Source: Coix lacryma-jobi var. lacryma-jobi (Eukaryota > Streptophyta > Magnoliopsida > Poales > Poaceae). From it: DNA of 64,000 nucleotides. Made by a program: the position numbers and the translations under genes. The stretch lies in contig CM019826.1 of NCBI GenBank assembly GCA_009763385.1, forward strand, positions 98,192,848 through 98,256,847. Direction: 5' to 3'. The notes under the pieces were generated by a model. The model saw only the letters and a list, made by a program, of their open reading frames with translations, did no database searches and was not told the origin of the DNA. The first letter of the stretch is position 1, and each line of letters starts with the position of its first letter. This document shows, in pieces, positions 21,441-33,004 of this stretch.

Positions 21441-22221
21441 CTACTCATAATCACTATCATCGTCATCTTCTGGAGGGATTGTTGGACCTTCATTATCACT
21501 AACATATTGCCATCCAGTTTCGTCTTCACTGTCACTTGACTCATCTTGTTCCCCTTCCGCTTCTCTTTGTACAAGTAGGTCATCAACTACACTAGCATCC
21601 ACACGAACGCCATCTTCACAAACCGGCTGCTCATTTTCAATTAGAGTGGCATCAACATGAACATGCACACCATCACAATCATCGTCTTGTTAGGACAGCA
21701 CTACGCAATCAGGTATGTTGCCATTGTCATTTTCAGCCACACTCCACAAGTGTCTGTGCGAAAATTTTTGAACCACTCGCCAATTCTCACCATACTTGGT
21801 GTCTAGCAAATAAAATATCTTTGTTGCATGTGTTGCTAGAATAAAAGGATCATCTCTGTACCACAACTTGCCATGGTTAATGCTTATGAAGAACCCATCT
21901 TCCTTCATGCGAAACTTTTTTTGCATGAGTGTCAAACCAATCACATCGAAATAGAACCATTGTCCTATGGCCACCCTCATCTGCGTTGTACCTGAGCTCA
22001 ATAATTTCCTTCAAGGAACCATAGAAGTCAATATCTTGGTTGTCATGTGTTCCCTCAGTCATAACTGAACTATTTTGTGTCCTCCTATTTTTTTCACGGT
22101 CTATAATGTGGAATCGAACACCATTAACAAGACATGCTGAATAAATTTGAACCCGCAGATCAGGCTCACATGACAATGCAAATATCCCAATTGTTCTGCT
22201 TGTGCAGTCAATCAAAAGCAT
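21441..22221 (-). pseudogene. CACTA (En/Spm-type) transposase C-terminal exon, broken
   Basis: Minus strand. After a plausible acceptor (TTTCTCTCCCAG at 22222-22233) the translation matches the DUF4216-type region found at the C-terminus of plant CACTA TNP2-like proteins: CLVNGVRFHIIDREKN, TQNSSVMTEG, then YGSLKEIIEL and LFRCDWFDT. A frameshift near 21930 moves the reading into a second frame (FYLLDTKYGENWRVVQK), an in-frame TAA follows at about 21688, and the same frame then continues as an acidic tail ending DDDDSDYE. The N-terminal catalytic part is not recognisable upstream. It would act in the nucleus binding and cutting element ends; this copy is not functional. Confidence 0.75.
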
Positions 22222-22233
22222 CTGGGAGAGAAA

Positions 22234-23504
22234 CAGGGCATTAGAAGAGTTACTCAAAATGAACCAACAGCTCATTGGGATGTAAGAAACTAATCTATTT
22301 CAACTTGTTTAGTTCATCTCTCAGCTTAGCCAGAATTATTATAAGCAAAATATAATATTAGATTGTTGTACACGCCTTGACCTAGGGAGGTGGAAAAGCT
22401 TAAGTAGTGTACAGGAATTTTGTAGGGAGGTTGAAATTCCGTAGTAACCTATGCTTTTGCTTACTAAATTTGTTGTCAGTAGGATGTGTGGCACCTGTTA
22501 GAACAGATAGTGAGATAGAGTGGGAAAAAAGAGCAACCATAAACATATGAACACAAATTGTAAAGAGCAAATTTTATTGGTAAGTAACTATGGTAATATA
22601 TATGGTAATATATGAGAAAAATTTCTGTTCTGAAATTGATGTGTCCATAAATATGCATATACGCAGTCTGAAATTTAACATAAGCATATACCCAAAAGTT
22701 TACCATGAAATTTGCTTACTGCTAGGTATTTTGTTAGCATTAAAATTGCAGAAGCAATGGTGATAGAAGAATTGCTCTTTTTAGCATATTGATATGGCAC
22801 ACTGTCATGCGAGCAAAAAATGAGTGATCTGGTGATATGTATTAGTAGCACCGATACCAGAGTTGGCAAGGAAGATTGTAACTACAAATTATTGAGGAAA
22901 CTTAACATGAAAAAACATGTAAACTACACTTTAATGAAGCATGATCAGGTAGCCCTGCAGGAAAACACACGATGAACATGGAGGTATTTTTTTTCTCTAT
23001 GTCAGTTGTCAAGACAGTAAATAAAGATCTAGCATTGCGGTATTAGAGAGGTAAGATGACCTTTTTTTTCTTCTATATGAAACCCAGTAGCCACTAAATG
23101 AGGCTGTCTCAGTATAAAAGAATTGATTCTGCCAAAAAAAACTTGAAATTAGAATGAAATAATAGGGAGGAGGTAATGACCGACTTAACAGAGCAAACAT
23201 TGTAATGATCCGGGTGCAGCATGCAATCTTACATGAGTGACAATATTTTCTTAGCACCTGAATTTAGTGAACGAAAATGGTATTTTTTTAGCACTTGGAT
23301 TTAGTGAACAAAAGCTGCATTAGTTTTTTTCTTGAGGGAAAAACATCATTTAGTAACCACTCCAAATATTCTTGAGCCCCAAACACACATGCAGCATTAC
23401 ATTATATAATTTGGGATTGAGCAGTGGTAGAAAATATGGCTTCAATCAACCGAAGCCGTTGCAGCTGCGACGACACTTGGGTAAAGGATGAGAGAGATCT
23501 TACC
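22234..23504. other. Intron-like or unassigned AT-rich sequence
   Basis: Between the CACTA transposase remnant and a GC-rich putative first exon. Poly-T/poly-A tracts, no credible ORF. Confidence 0.4.
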
Positions 23505-23960
23505 AATGTCCCAGACCTAGGACTGGGCCGGCGACGCGCCGAGGTCCGGTGGCATAGGCTGATGCGCTCGGGCTCCGCCGTGCTGGGCTAGCACGCGCCG
23601 TCGGGTACGGGCGCGCAGGCTCCCGCGCTACGCCAAAGAAGGGGGAGGGGGAGAGGACGGGCGTCCGCTCTGGTACGCCGCACGATCTGGGGAAAGGGCC
23701 ACCGGCTCAGGCATAACGGTGTGCCGTCCTGGGAAAGGGCCCTATGGCGGAGACGACAGCGAGCGCAGGCAGCATGGGCATGCGGGAGAACGGGAGAACA
23801 GAGAATGAGGGAGAGGCGGAGTGGGTGCCACAGCCGGAGTCAGACGGAGGAGCGAGGAAGAGGCAGGCAGCCAGGGAGCAGCAGATGCGGCGACTTTTTT
23901 TTTCTTTTGTTCGTGGCGTAACCGTGAAGCCTGGGGCTCTTGATGTTGTTGCTGCCGATT
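23505..23960 (-). other. GC-rich putative 5' exon of the CACTA element
   Basis: A sharply GC-rich island in AT-rich surroundings. On the minus strand it ends in a good donor (ACATTG|GTAAGA at about 23505), so it may be an untranslated first exon. En/Spm elements are known to have a GC-rich first-exon control region; assignment here is inference. The plus-strand frames are compositional. Confidence 0.35.
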
Positions 23961-24024
23961 TCGAATCCTACATGTGTATAGGAATAAGGCTAAGGAAATA
24001 AAAAATGAGTACTAGACCACAATG

Positions 24025-24115
24025 ACTTGTAAGGCGCAGTGGTTATTGCTGTTACTAGCGGGTTGGTTGTGCTGTGATGGTCTGGGTTCGAAACCCACAG
24101 GCCACACTATTTTTT
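24025..24115 (+). repeat. tRNA-related SINE-like segment
   Basis: An A-box-like 'aaggcgcagtggtta' near 24030 and a perfect B box GGTTCGAAACC at 24085-24095, followed by a T-run. It does not fold as a convincing tRNA by eye. Possibly a SINE head or tRNA pseudogene. Confidence 0.35.
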
Positions 24116-24200
24116 TAGTGTTTTACCTAGATTTTCATACGCTGCCTTCAGTGGGCTTGCTGCTATTGGGCCGTATGGACCAGGCTGACCATCAACTACA

Positions 24201-24692
24201 ATGAAAAATAATAATTCGGCCAAAATAAACATAAAAAAATCTGACGTGGCAACAAGGTATGTCAAGGTCACAAATAATACTTAAAATAATTCAATATTTA
24301 TTTTTTGACACAAAATCTTTGTCAAAAGCTCATGACACTAAGGGGGTGTTCGGTTCCCTGGCAAATTTTTTTTGCCAGTCACATCGGACGTTGCGGCACT
24401 AGTTTAGCCTATTAAAAATAAACTAATTATAAAACTAATTACAGGGATGAAAAATAATAATTCGGCCAAAATAAACATAAAAAAATCTGACGTGGCAACA
24501 AGGTATGTCAAGGTCACAAATAATACTTAAAATAATTCAATATTTATTTTTTGACACAAAATCTTTGTCAAAAGCTCATGACACTAAGGGGGTGTTCGGT
24601 TCCCTGGCAAATTTTTTTTGCCAGTCACATCGGACGTTGCGGCACTAGTTTAGCCTATTAAAAATAAACTAATTATAAAACTAATTACAGGG
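24201..24692. repeat. 246-bp perfect tandem duplication
   Basis: 24201-24446 is repeated at 24447-24692 with no difference that I can see. The unit joins CACTA-type subterminal sequence to the left terminal part of a MITE, so the MITE's left inverted repeat is now present twice. Confidence 0.9.
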
Positions 24693-24930
24693 TCATATGC
24701 TAATTACTGAGACGAATCTATTAAGGTAAATTAATCCATCATTAGTGAATGTTTACTGTAGCACCACATTGTCAAATCATGGACTAATTAAGTTTAATAG
24801 ATTCGTCTCGTGAATTAGTCTCCGGCTGATAAATTAGTTTTTTAATTACTATATTTTTAATAGGCTAAACTAGTGCCGCAACGTCCGATGTGATTGGCAA
24901 AAACAATTTGTCAGGGAAACGAACACCCCC
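24588..24930. mobile_element. Tourist-like MITE (PIF/Harbinger type)
   Basis: 343 bp with long terminal inverted repeats starting GGGGGTGTTCG on both ends (near-identical for about 80 bp) and a TAA duplication at 24585-24587 and 24931-24933. No coding capacity. An extra copy of its left end lies at 24342-24446. Confidence 0.85.
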
Positions 24931-25001
24931 TAAAAAATAAGTCTCATGACATACAAAATAGTGTCACTACATATACTTGAAATAGCTACATGACATATAT
25001 T

Positions 25002-25341
25002 GGCCTGTTTGGGTACTCTAGCATAGCTAAAGGTTAGAGTTATTTTCTAGTTTACAAGTAGTCATAAACTAACTCTAGCTAAAGAAGTGTTTGGATAGAA
25101 GAGTTAGATTGACAATAAATATACTTTTCCAATTATTTGGTGGGGTGGAGGTAGAGAGAAAATTCACTTTTCTAGTGGTCCCAACCAAAACTAGCCTAAA
25201 TAATCACCTCTTGGTGGGAATAGTTTTTTAAGGTGCGTTAGATACAAATAGCTCAAACTAGCCCTCTTGTTTGGATATTTTAGGACTAGTTAAACTCCAA
25301 ATAACTCAAACTAGCTCTAGCCCTCGGATCCAAACAGGGCC
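25002..25341. mobile_element. MITE with GGCC(C)TGTTTGG ends
   Basis: About 340 bp, terminal inverted repeats GGCCTGTTTGG / CCAAACAGGGCC, flanked by ATT on both sides (24999-25001 and 25342-25344). Internal inverted words 'gctagagttagtt'-like. The superfamily is uncertain: ATT is not the classic TWA of Tourist. Confidence 0.65.
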
Positions 25342-25475
25342 ATTGTGACGTACATTTTCCAAAGGTCACTAAACCGAAATTCTTAGAAAATAATGTCAAA
25401 AAATAGATGATATAGTGACATAATGACCAATCGTCATACTAAATATGTCAAAAAGCCACACATATCTTGTAGTGC

Positions 25476-25880
25476 AAAGAGCCTCTCAAACCTAATACCA
25501 AGGATGGGGTATTTGTTGAATCTCCTAGAGCTCCACCCAAGAAACAGACATGGGCTCCAAAACCCAACCACCTGAGGAACAAGCTAGACACTATGCCACC
25601 AATCCATGAGGAGCTCATGCCTCAAAAGAGCCAAGTGATCCATACCCACTACCGTGAGTACCAACAACCCCCTATGAGAGCGGTGAGGTACCATTGTGAG
25701 CACTGTGGGAGAGATGGACACTTGAGGGAATTTTGCTTTCGGCGCAAGAGAGAGGAGCGCCGTGCAAAGGAGATGAACAACACAGACATATACCATCCTT
25801 TCCATGATGTACATGTGCCAAATGTTCAGAGGAGAGCTGCTAGGCCTAGAGGCCCAATGCCTCAAGGTCCTAGGCTGCAA
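25476..25880 (+). pseudogene. gag: Gag C-terminal fragment of Sirevirus C
   Basis: Open from the CACTA boundary. It has a single CCHC knuckle, YHCEHCGRDGHLREFCFRR (C-x2-C-x4-H-x4-C), at 25691-25747, followed by an Arg-rich patch and a Pro-rich linker (RRAARPRGPM). The frame then shifts near 25880, and the Gly/Arg/Pro-rich linker continues in the frame of 25804-26060. One knuckle with this surrounding sequence is unlike the two-knuckle Gag of A and B. Confidence 0.8.
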
Positions 25881-26161
25881 GGCGCGGGAGCCTGCATTTG
25901 TGGGCTATGGACCCCGTGGCGGTGGCTTTGTAGTTGAGCGTTACCCCCCACCGCGTTTTGAGTATCGCGATGGACGCTCTACTCTTAGCGGACCACGCTT
26001 TAGGGTTGTGATCGCTTTCCCCGTAGGCGTGCTAGGAATGGTTTTGCTACTAACCGTTCTTTTGAGCAGCCGGCCCAACACTGGTACACTTTCCATTTTA
26101 CTCACCCCAGTGTTGGACCGTATGCTCACCCTATGTCTTTTTATTGATGTAGGTAAAACGA

Positions 26162-28024
26162 TTGGAGAACATTTGGTTGGTGGATTCCGGGTGCTCAAGG
26201 CATATGACCGGAAACACCAAGTGGTTCTCCAGTCTTAGTCCAGTCGCCGGACAGGATTATATCACCTTCAGCGACAACAGCAAAGGTAAGGTGCTGTCTC
26301 GTGGGTCTGTGCGAGTTAATGAGCACTTTGTGTTGCGCGATGTTGCTCTTGTTTCTAACTTGCATTTTAACCTTCTTTCTGTTTCGCAACTCTTTGACGA
26401 CGACTATGAGATTCGTTTTAAGCCGAATCTCAGTCGTATTTTGGACCCTCAGGGCAATCTTGTTTGTGTGATTTCGCCCTTTGGGAAAGTCTTTCGTGCG
26501 GATTTCTCGGAGTCGTTTGGAATTTCTCGTTGTCTTTTGGCTGGACCTTCCTCCTCTGATCTTTGGAAGTGGCATAGGAGACTTGGTCACCTGAGCTTCG
26601 ACTTGCTTGCAAGACTTAGTTCACTTGGCCTAATTCGAGGATTGCCCAAGTTGTCCATGGAGAAGGATCTTGTTTGCCATTCTTGCAGACATGGGAAGAT
26701 GGTAGCCGCTCCCCACCATCCAGTGACTCAGGTCATGACTAAGCGCCCTGGAGAGCTTTTACACATGGACCTTGTTGGTCCGGCTCGGGTGAGCTCGGTT
26801 GGGGGGAAGTGGTATGTGCTTGTTGTTGTCGATGATTTTTCGAGATATTCGTGGGTTTTATTTTTAGCTGAGAAAACCGAGACTTTCTCCTTTGCTCGCA
26901 ATCTGATTTTGCGTCTTCAGAATGAGTTCCCTTTGAACTCAATGCGAGCAATTCGGAATGATAATGGTTCCGAATTCAAGAATTCGGATTTTGAGAAGTT
27001 TTGTAACTCTTTGGGTTTGGAGCATCAGTTTTCTTCCCCCTACACACCGCCACAGAATGGTATTGTGGAGAGGAAGAATCAGACCCTTGTAGAGATGGCC
27101 AGGACGATGCTCGATGAGCATAGGACTCCTAGGCGATATTGGGCCGAAGCTATGAACACTGCATGCTATATTTCCAATTGCATTTTTCTCCGAGTTTTCT
27201 TGAAAAAGACTTCTTATGAGTTGCGTTTTGGAAAACAACCCAAAGTGAGTTATTTTTGAGTTTTTGGTTGCCACTGTTTTATACTTAAGAAAGGCAACTT
27301 GGACAAGTTTGAGTCTCATTCTTCTGACGGTGTATTTTTGGGTTATGGCACTCATACTCGTGCATATCGTGTACTTAACCTTGACACTAACCGAGTCATG
27401 GAGACATCCGAAGTCACCTTCGACGAGACCATGGTTTGTCCTTCTTCTCGTTTTGAGCGTGCAGGTGATCATGAGGTTGGCGAACCTCTTTTCGATGATG
27501 AAGAAGAAGGTGCTGAAGGGATAGATGAGACCCAGCACCTCCTCCACCTGCTGTGCCGCAGGAGCGCTTCTACTTACGGACTCACGGCCCCGAACACGTC
27601 TTCTTCCTGGGCCGTGGGATCCGCCACCCCGAGCGGTACCTTTTGTACCCGGGAGGCACCAGCTGCTGTTGAGGGGGATATCACCTCTGCACGGGAGGCG
27701 CCACGACACATCCAGCGCCAACACCCCTCTCAGCAGATGATCGGCAACATTGACGAACGGGTCACTCGGTCCAGGTCTCAAATCTCTCACTTTGCTCATT
27801 CTGCTTTTGTTGCTGATTTTGAGCCCCAAGATGTTGGAACACGCTTTGACGGATCCCGGATTGGGTCAATGCCATGCATGAGGAGTCTTGAGAAATTTGA
27901 GAAAATCGGGTTTGGGTTTCTAGTGTCTCCACCTTCTGAGTGTCATCCAATTGGGACAAAATGGGTTTTCAAAAACAAACAGGGAGGAGATGGCCATGTT
28001 GTGAGAAACAAGGCAGACTCGTAG
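26162..28024 (+). pseudogene. pol: Protease-integrase part of pol, Sirevirus C
   Basis: Copia order PR-IN-RT-RH. Protease: LVDSGCSRHMTG, with the catalytic D-S-G, at 26174-26209. Integrase: zinc-binding WHRRLGHLSF...VCHSCRHGKM, then the DDE core: D in HMDLVGPA, D in RNDNGSEFKN, E in PQNGIVERKNQ. Two lesions: an in-frame TGA at 27257-27259 (same frame resumes at once, VFGCHCFILKKG) and a frameshift near 28010 where the RT begins (GTKWVFKNKQ then loss of frame). The linker EVTFDETMVCPSSRFE at about 27411-27458 is the counterpart of the pol scrap in A and B. Confidence 0.9.
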
Positions 28025-29294
28025 CCCAGGGTTATAGTCAGAAGGAGGGGATAGACTATGAGGAAACGTTGCTCCTGTAGCTCGTTTGGAGGCAATAGGA
28101 TACTCTTGGCTTTTGCTGCATCCAAAGGTTTCAAACTTTTTCAAATGGATGTCAAGAGTGCCTTCTTAAATGGCTACATAGAAGAGGAGGTGTATGTTAG
28201 ACAACCCCCCGGTTTTGAAAATCCCAAGTTTCCAAATCATGTTTTTAAACTTCACAAAAGCTTTGTATGGTTTGAAACAAGCCCCTAGAGCCTGGTATGA
28301 TAGGTTGAAAACCTTTTTGCTTGCTAAGGGTTTTAAAATGGGATGTGTGGATAAAACGCTCTTTCTCCTCAAGCAAGGCACTAATACTCTCTTGGTCCAG
28401 ATTTCGTGGATGATATCATTTTCGGTGGTTCTTCTCATGCTTTGGTTGCCAAGTTTGCAGATACTATGAGCAGGGAGTTCGAGATGAGTATGATGGGCGA
28501 GCTGACTTTCTTTCACGGATTACAAATTAAGCAATCCCGAGAAGGGACGTTTGTGCACCAGGGCAAGTACACCAAGGACTTGTTGAAGAGGTTCGATATG
28601 GGTGAGGCCAAGCCTCTTCCAACACCCATGTTGACCACGACGGCCCTGGATGCGGACAAGGATGGAGAAGCTATGGACCAGAAGGAGTACCGAAGCATGA
28701 TTGGGGGGTTCGCTGCTCTACCTGACGGCGACACGCCCGGACATCCAGTTTGCGGTGTGTCTGTGCGCGCGCTTTTCAGGCGTCGCCGCACACTTCTCAC
28801 CGTCAGGCGGTGATCGCATTTCAGGTACCTTCGTTTCACACCTGAGTTCGGGATTTGGTATTCAACTTCCTCCACCCTCTCCCTTTGCGGTTATTCCGAT
28901 GCCGATTTTGCTAGTTGCCGTGTCGAGCGCAAGTCCACTTCTAGGACTTGCTAGTTTATTGGTTCTTCTCTTGTTTCGTGGTCCTCTCGCAAGCAGTCTA
29001 GTGTCGCCCAGTCTACCACGGAGGCTGAGTATGTTGCTGCGGCTAGCTGCTGTTCCCAGTTACTCTGGATGATGGCCACTTTGCGTGATTTCGGTCTGAG
29101 CTTTTCTCGTGTTCCTTTGCTTTGTGACAGCACGAGTGCGATTAGCGTTGCTAAGAACCCCGTTCTGCACTCGAAGACCAAACACATTGTTGTGCGCTTT
29201 CACTTTTCTGCGAGACCACTATAAGAAGGGTGATATCGACCTTCGCCATGTCGATACTCATCATCAGTTGGCTGATATTTTCACCAGCCTTTAG
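28025..29294 (+). pseudogene. pol: RT-RNase H part of pol, Sirevirus C
   Basis: RT and RNase H in several frames. Recognisable are FQMDVKSAFLNGYIEEEVYV (first RT aspartate), LYGLKQAPRAWY, a VDDIIFGG catalytic box at about 28404-28430 reached only after a base loss, and MGELTFFHGLQIKQ. RNase H has SDADFA- and TTEAEYVAA-type motifs, and the ORF ends with the conserved HQLADIFTSL and TAG at 29292-29294. At least five frame changes, so no active enzyme. Confidence 0.85.
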
Positions 29295-30873
29295 ACGAAT
29301 CAACCTTTAATCGGTTGAGGGGTGCTTGGTGTGTGTTTCCCCTTTTAGATGGGCGAAAACATTTTGACTCTTGTATGATACACTGACTTTGTGTTTTTCA
29401 GTTGTTTTTGCTTCCTTTTGGTTCTTCATGCATCTTTGCATTTCAACATATGCTTTTACATTCTGAGCTTCATGAATATAGTCTGAAGAATGTAACTATG
29501 CTCTGTATAGTCTTTGCTCTGATGCTTTATGTGATGCTGTAGCTTATGCTCTTTCTGATCACTGATACATACTGTGAGCTGAGCTATTTTTGAATGGTGA
29601 ATCTGATTAATGACTTAAAATTTGCAAATGTTCACCATTGAGATATGCAACTAGCATGTGTAGAATGTGTAGAAGTCACTTATGCTATTTATGTATGCTA
29701 GGTTGCTATGTCTCTAGTGTTGAGTCATTCACTTGCTTGGTATGTCATATTCTGTTTAAAATCTGAACCAAGTTAAGTGAATTGAAAAGATCGAGATGGG
29801 TTTGCTTGTTAGCACCTCACAGTTTCGAGACTGTTTCTCATTGCACTTTGAGTTAAACTTGAGCTGTGTAGTGTATGACCGAAACTGTTGCTTTAAGCTT
29901 CTGATTGCTTATGCATAGGCTTCGCACAGTTGGAAAGTTAGGCAATAACAAGCATTCAACCTCTTGCAGTCACATGCTGATTTCTGGACTTGTTTATTTC
30001 ACCGCTGCCAACTCCGATTAAAATTTGAAATCACAAGTGTATGCTTCATTTTTTCAATTGGTATCAGCAGATGATTGAACTGTGCTAGGGGTAGTTCACC
30101 TTGTATACATGTTTAGCACTTGTTTGACTTCCTATCTATACATGTCTTGTGCTATTTTGATGGTGAATACCTTTTTTGGCTGAAAACTGCTCTTTTTTGC
30201 TCTCATTTCAGACATAGTGATCAGTTTGAGTCTTTGCTAGCATTCTGTGCATTTTCTGAGTCATCGGATCAGAACTCTGCAGAGCCTCTTTGCACTCTTT
30301 TGCGTATACTCCTGAAGCTCCTAACTTGCATTTTGAGTCATATGCATTTTGGAAGGGGAGAAATCTGCGTGTTGGCACTTTTTGATGGTGCATTTTCTGA
30401 GGGGGAGCATTGTTTCTTGATAAGTGCATTTTCAACTAAGGGGGAGAAATTGCAAGTCATTACCCTCCGTTTGAACTAAGGGGGAGCTTTCCTGGTTGTT
30501 TGCACTATTCAAGGGGAGTTTTTTGCTGCTTCCTGTTGGCCATAAGGTTTTGCTATCGAGCTTTCTTTCTTTGCTAGTTGTTGTGAGCCTCTGTGCCTCT
30601 GTCTTGAGGGACTAGCATTTGCTTCGATTTTTTGATCGGTTTCTGCTAGCGGTGTTGAGCCTGTTCTACCTCTTCTTGAGGGCTAGCTTTGCTTTGCTTG
30701 GTTGCGTCGAGCCGTTGCCCATGTCTTTGGGAACCAAGTTGTTTCGCTCTTTCCACTTGACCTTCTTCGGCTTTGCTATGCTTTTGGGTCATTTGGTTGA
30801 GTTCTCTCTCTTCTCCTTCTTCCTTCTTCTGCTTCCATTATGATTTGTGTTGGTAGTTGACAATGCACTCATC
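29295..30873 (+). other. 3' non-coding region of Sirevirus C
   Basis: Homologous, in opposite orientation, to the 3' blocks of A and B (for example 29800-29900 mirrors 5230-5345). Contains multiple PPT-like tracts (about 30354, 30400, 30441, 30478, 30511) and two or three CTAGT...ACTAG hairpin modules near 30573-30690. One word CAATTGGTATCAGCAG at 30055-30070 resembles the PBS. Confidence 0.7.
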
Positions 30874-30884
30874 AAGGGGGAGAT
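30874..30884 (+). other. Polypurine tract before LTR1 of C
   Basis: AAGGGGGAGAT directly before TGCGGATACATGG. Confidence 0.8.
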
Positions 30885-31264
30885 TGCGGATACATGGGTG
30901 TATGCCGAGTCTCTGAGTGATGAGTGATTGTCAACTGGGATGATGCGCATGTTCTTTGGCTTGTGTTGTGCAGGTGTCGAGCACGGATACAGTGATCAGA
31001 GGCAAGGTGAAGGTCAAGTAGAGACGTGCCGTGCCGAGGGACCGAGAGTGGCGAAGGGCGGACGTGAGGCTTGGACTGAGGGACCGTGGCCCGAGGATCA
31101 GCTGTGGTGGCTGGCAGCCTGGGACAGCGACGAGCGAAGACTTGCGGTCATGTGTTGCCTGAGTCATGGACTTGGGGACACGTGTCGGTGGACGGGGTGC
31201 ACGGGCGGTGCATCCCATCTACGGCGCCGGTTTGGTGGTTGAGCCAGAGAAAAACCACCGGTGG

Positions 31265-31492
31265 ACGGTTTCCAGGTTTGGGCCTCAAAACCTGGGCGCG
31301 GATGGTTTCCGAGTTTGACCACAAAACTCGAGCTGAGGACGGTTTCCAGGTTTGGGCCTCAAAACCTGGGTGCTGCGGGTTTGCCGAGTTTGGGCCACAA
31401 AACTCAGGCGCTGGTGGGCTGGTTTCCCGGTTTGGGCCTGAAAACCGGGGGTTGGCTGTGAAGCCTGGTTTCCCAGTTTGGGCCACAAAACC
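31265..31492. repeat. Covarying hairpin array in LTR1 of C
   Basis: Six units. Arms CCAGGTTT/AAACCTGG, CGAGTTT/AAACTCG and CCCGGTTT/AAACCGGG around GGGCCTCA or GGGCCACA loops, the complement of the A/B loop. Confidence 0.75.
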
Positions 31493-32289
31493 GGGGGTGC
31501 GACGTCCAGGAAAAGGACGCAGAGCGGTGGCGGCACGTGGCGACAATCGGGAGGTTGCGTCGAGGCAACGCTATGAGTTGTGCAGGCGTGGCCGTCGGAT
31601 CCACCTACCACCGAGTTGGTCCAGAATAACCTTAGGGTTTAGCTGGTTCGCTTTGTAAGTAGTTAGGGGTAGAGTGGGAATTAGGAATAGTTAGAATTAG
31701 GATAAGTAGGGGGAGACACCCACCTCCCCATCTATCTCAGTCATTTTGCTCTTTGCTTCTAGGGTTTCCTGCTCTCCTAATCCCCTACTGTAGCTAGCTG
31801 AGATCCGCAGAGAACCATACCTCTGTGTACTGGAAATTTTGAGGAAGTGAGGTCGTAACCTCACTGTTGTAGCGTGTGGTAGCCACACGGTTGCAGATCG
31901 ATGACTTGATTCACGTTTTGGTTCGTGTTCTTCGCGTTCCTCTTTTTCTCCGTGTTTTTCCCGTCGCTCGATCTCTCTCCATACTGCGTCTTTGCGAAAT
32001 CCATTTGAATCATCTTATTCATTTTTGAGAGGAGGTCATTTCGACCAAAGGAATTCATCTAACTCCTCACGAACAAGTAGATCGGGTTGATTTCGTTTTC
32101 GTGGCGCTTTTTTCGTTCTTGATCTTCCCCTTTCGATTTCCCAGTGATTGAATCGATTTGAGCGGATGATTTCTTGGGGATAGTCTCCTAACTACCCCGT
32201 GATCATCTTCTCCAAGTTTGGGAACGTGGGATTTTGATTTGGATCGAATTTGGAGAGATTTGGGGAGAAGGCGACTGAAATCGCCCTCT

Positions 32290-32570
32290 CTGCGCACTCG
32301 CGGACAGTCCGTGATTTGACCGGCGGACAGTCCGCGCGTCGGGTTTCGACCGAGCAGTGGTTGCGTGGCATGACTGTTTTTGCCTCGGGGTGACCGGCGG
32401 AAAGTCCACCGTTGTCAGGCGTGGACAGTCCGGGCCCGAGCAGGGAGACTTCAGCAACTGTGCTGTTTCGGGGATTTTGCCGGCGGACAGTCCGCCATCC
32501 CCCCGCGGACAGTCCGCGGATTGAGCCGGACAGTACGGGACCGTACCGGCGGACAGTCCGGGATTCGGCT
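32290..32570 (+). repeat. CGGACAGTCCG palindrome cluster in LTR1 of C
   Basis: Seven or more copies of GGACAGTCC words, several extended to CGGACAGTCCG. Same word as in B, different from A. Confidence 0.75.
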
Positions 32571-32975
32571 GTTTGTTCCGGTTTAGTGCGTTTGCTCTCC
32601 CGGCTTCTTCGCTTGGTTTCCGGACTTATCGTTTGGCCCTAGAGTTGATCAAGGAACCTCTCTAGGTATCTTTGCTACTTGTTAGCATAAGTATTTGGGA
32701 GTTTCTCGACGTAGCCGTCTATCTACGTTCGGGACTTGGTTTTTTGGGTCGTACTCGAGCCGGTGCTTTTTGCGTTTGGTTTGCTATCGCTTTGTGGTGC
32801 CTCGCTGTGATCCTAGGGATCAACCACCCTCTTCCAAGGGTCGTGGGCATCACAGTTTCGGTCGAAGTTTTTCGGGGTTGATTTTGGGACATTTGGCCAA
32901 AGATTCGAAAGAATTTTTGTTGGCTCCCATTCACCCCCCCTCTGGTCACCTTGCTAGTGCATTCTCGGTCCTTCA

Positions 32976-33004
32976 GTTGACAATGCACTCATCAAGGGGG
33001 AGAT
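32976..33004 (+). other. 29-bp PPT spacer between LTR1 and LTR2
   Basis: Repeats the last 29 bp of the internal region of C, including AAGGGGGAGAT at 32994-33004. LTR1 is therefore followed by a second PPT and LTR start, with nothing else between them. Confidence 0.85.

Larger units (their letters stand above)
24201..25474 (-). mobile_element. CACTA terminal region with TIR
   Basis: Ends (plus) in 'atatcttgtagtg', that is CACTACAAGATAT on the minus strand, a standard CACTA terminus, at 25474. Inside are repeated TGACAT(A/T)/ATGTCA words typical of subterminal repeats. Interrupted by the two MITEs and the tandem duplication. It probably is the 5' end of the element carrying the transposase remnant, though the left fragment at 19990 has different subterminal words. 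It cuts into the gag of Sirevirus C; the right 3-bp flank is CAA. Confidence 0.6.
30885..32975 (+). mobile_element. LTR1 of Sirevirus C
   Basis: 2,091 bp, TGCGGATACATGG ... GGTCCTTCA. It holds the covarying hairpin array (31265-31492), a CGGACAGTCCG palindrome cluster (32290-32570) and the 'cacccccc' U5 tract (32932-32940). Same family as the LTRs of A and B. Confidence 0.85.

Noticed and set aside
23721..24001. Small plus-strand ORFs in the GC-rich island
   Set aside because: No conserved domain, and strand opposite to the CACTA transcript inferred from the donor site at about 23505.
26939..27829. 296-codon minus-strand ORF
   Set aside because: Antisense of the integrase/linker of Sirevirus C; no motif of its own.
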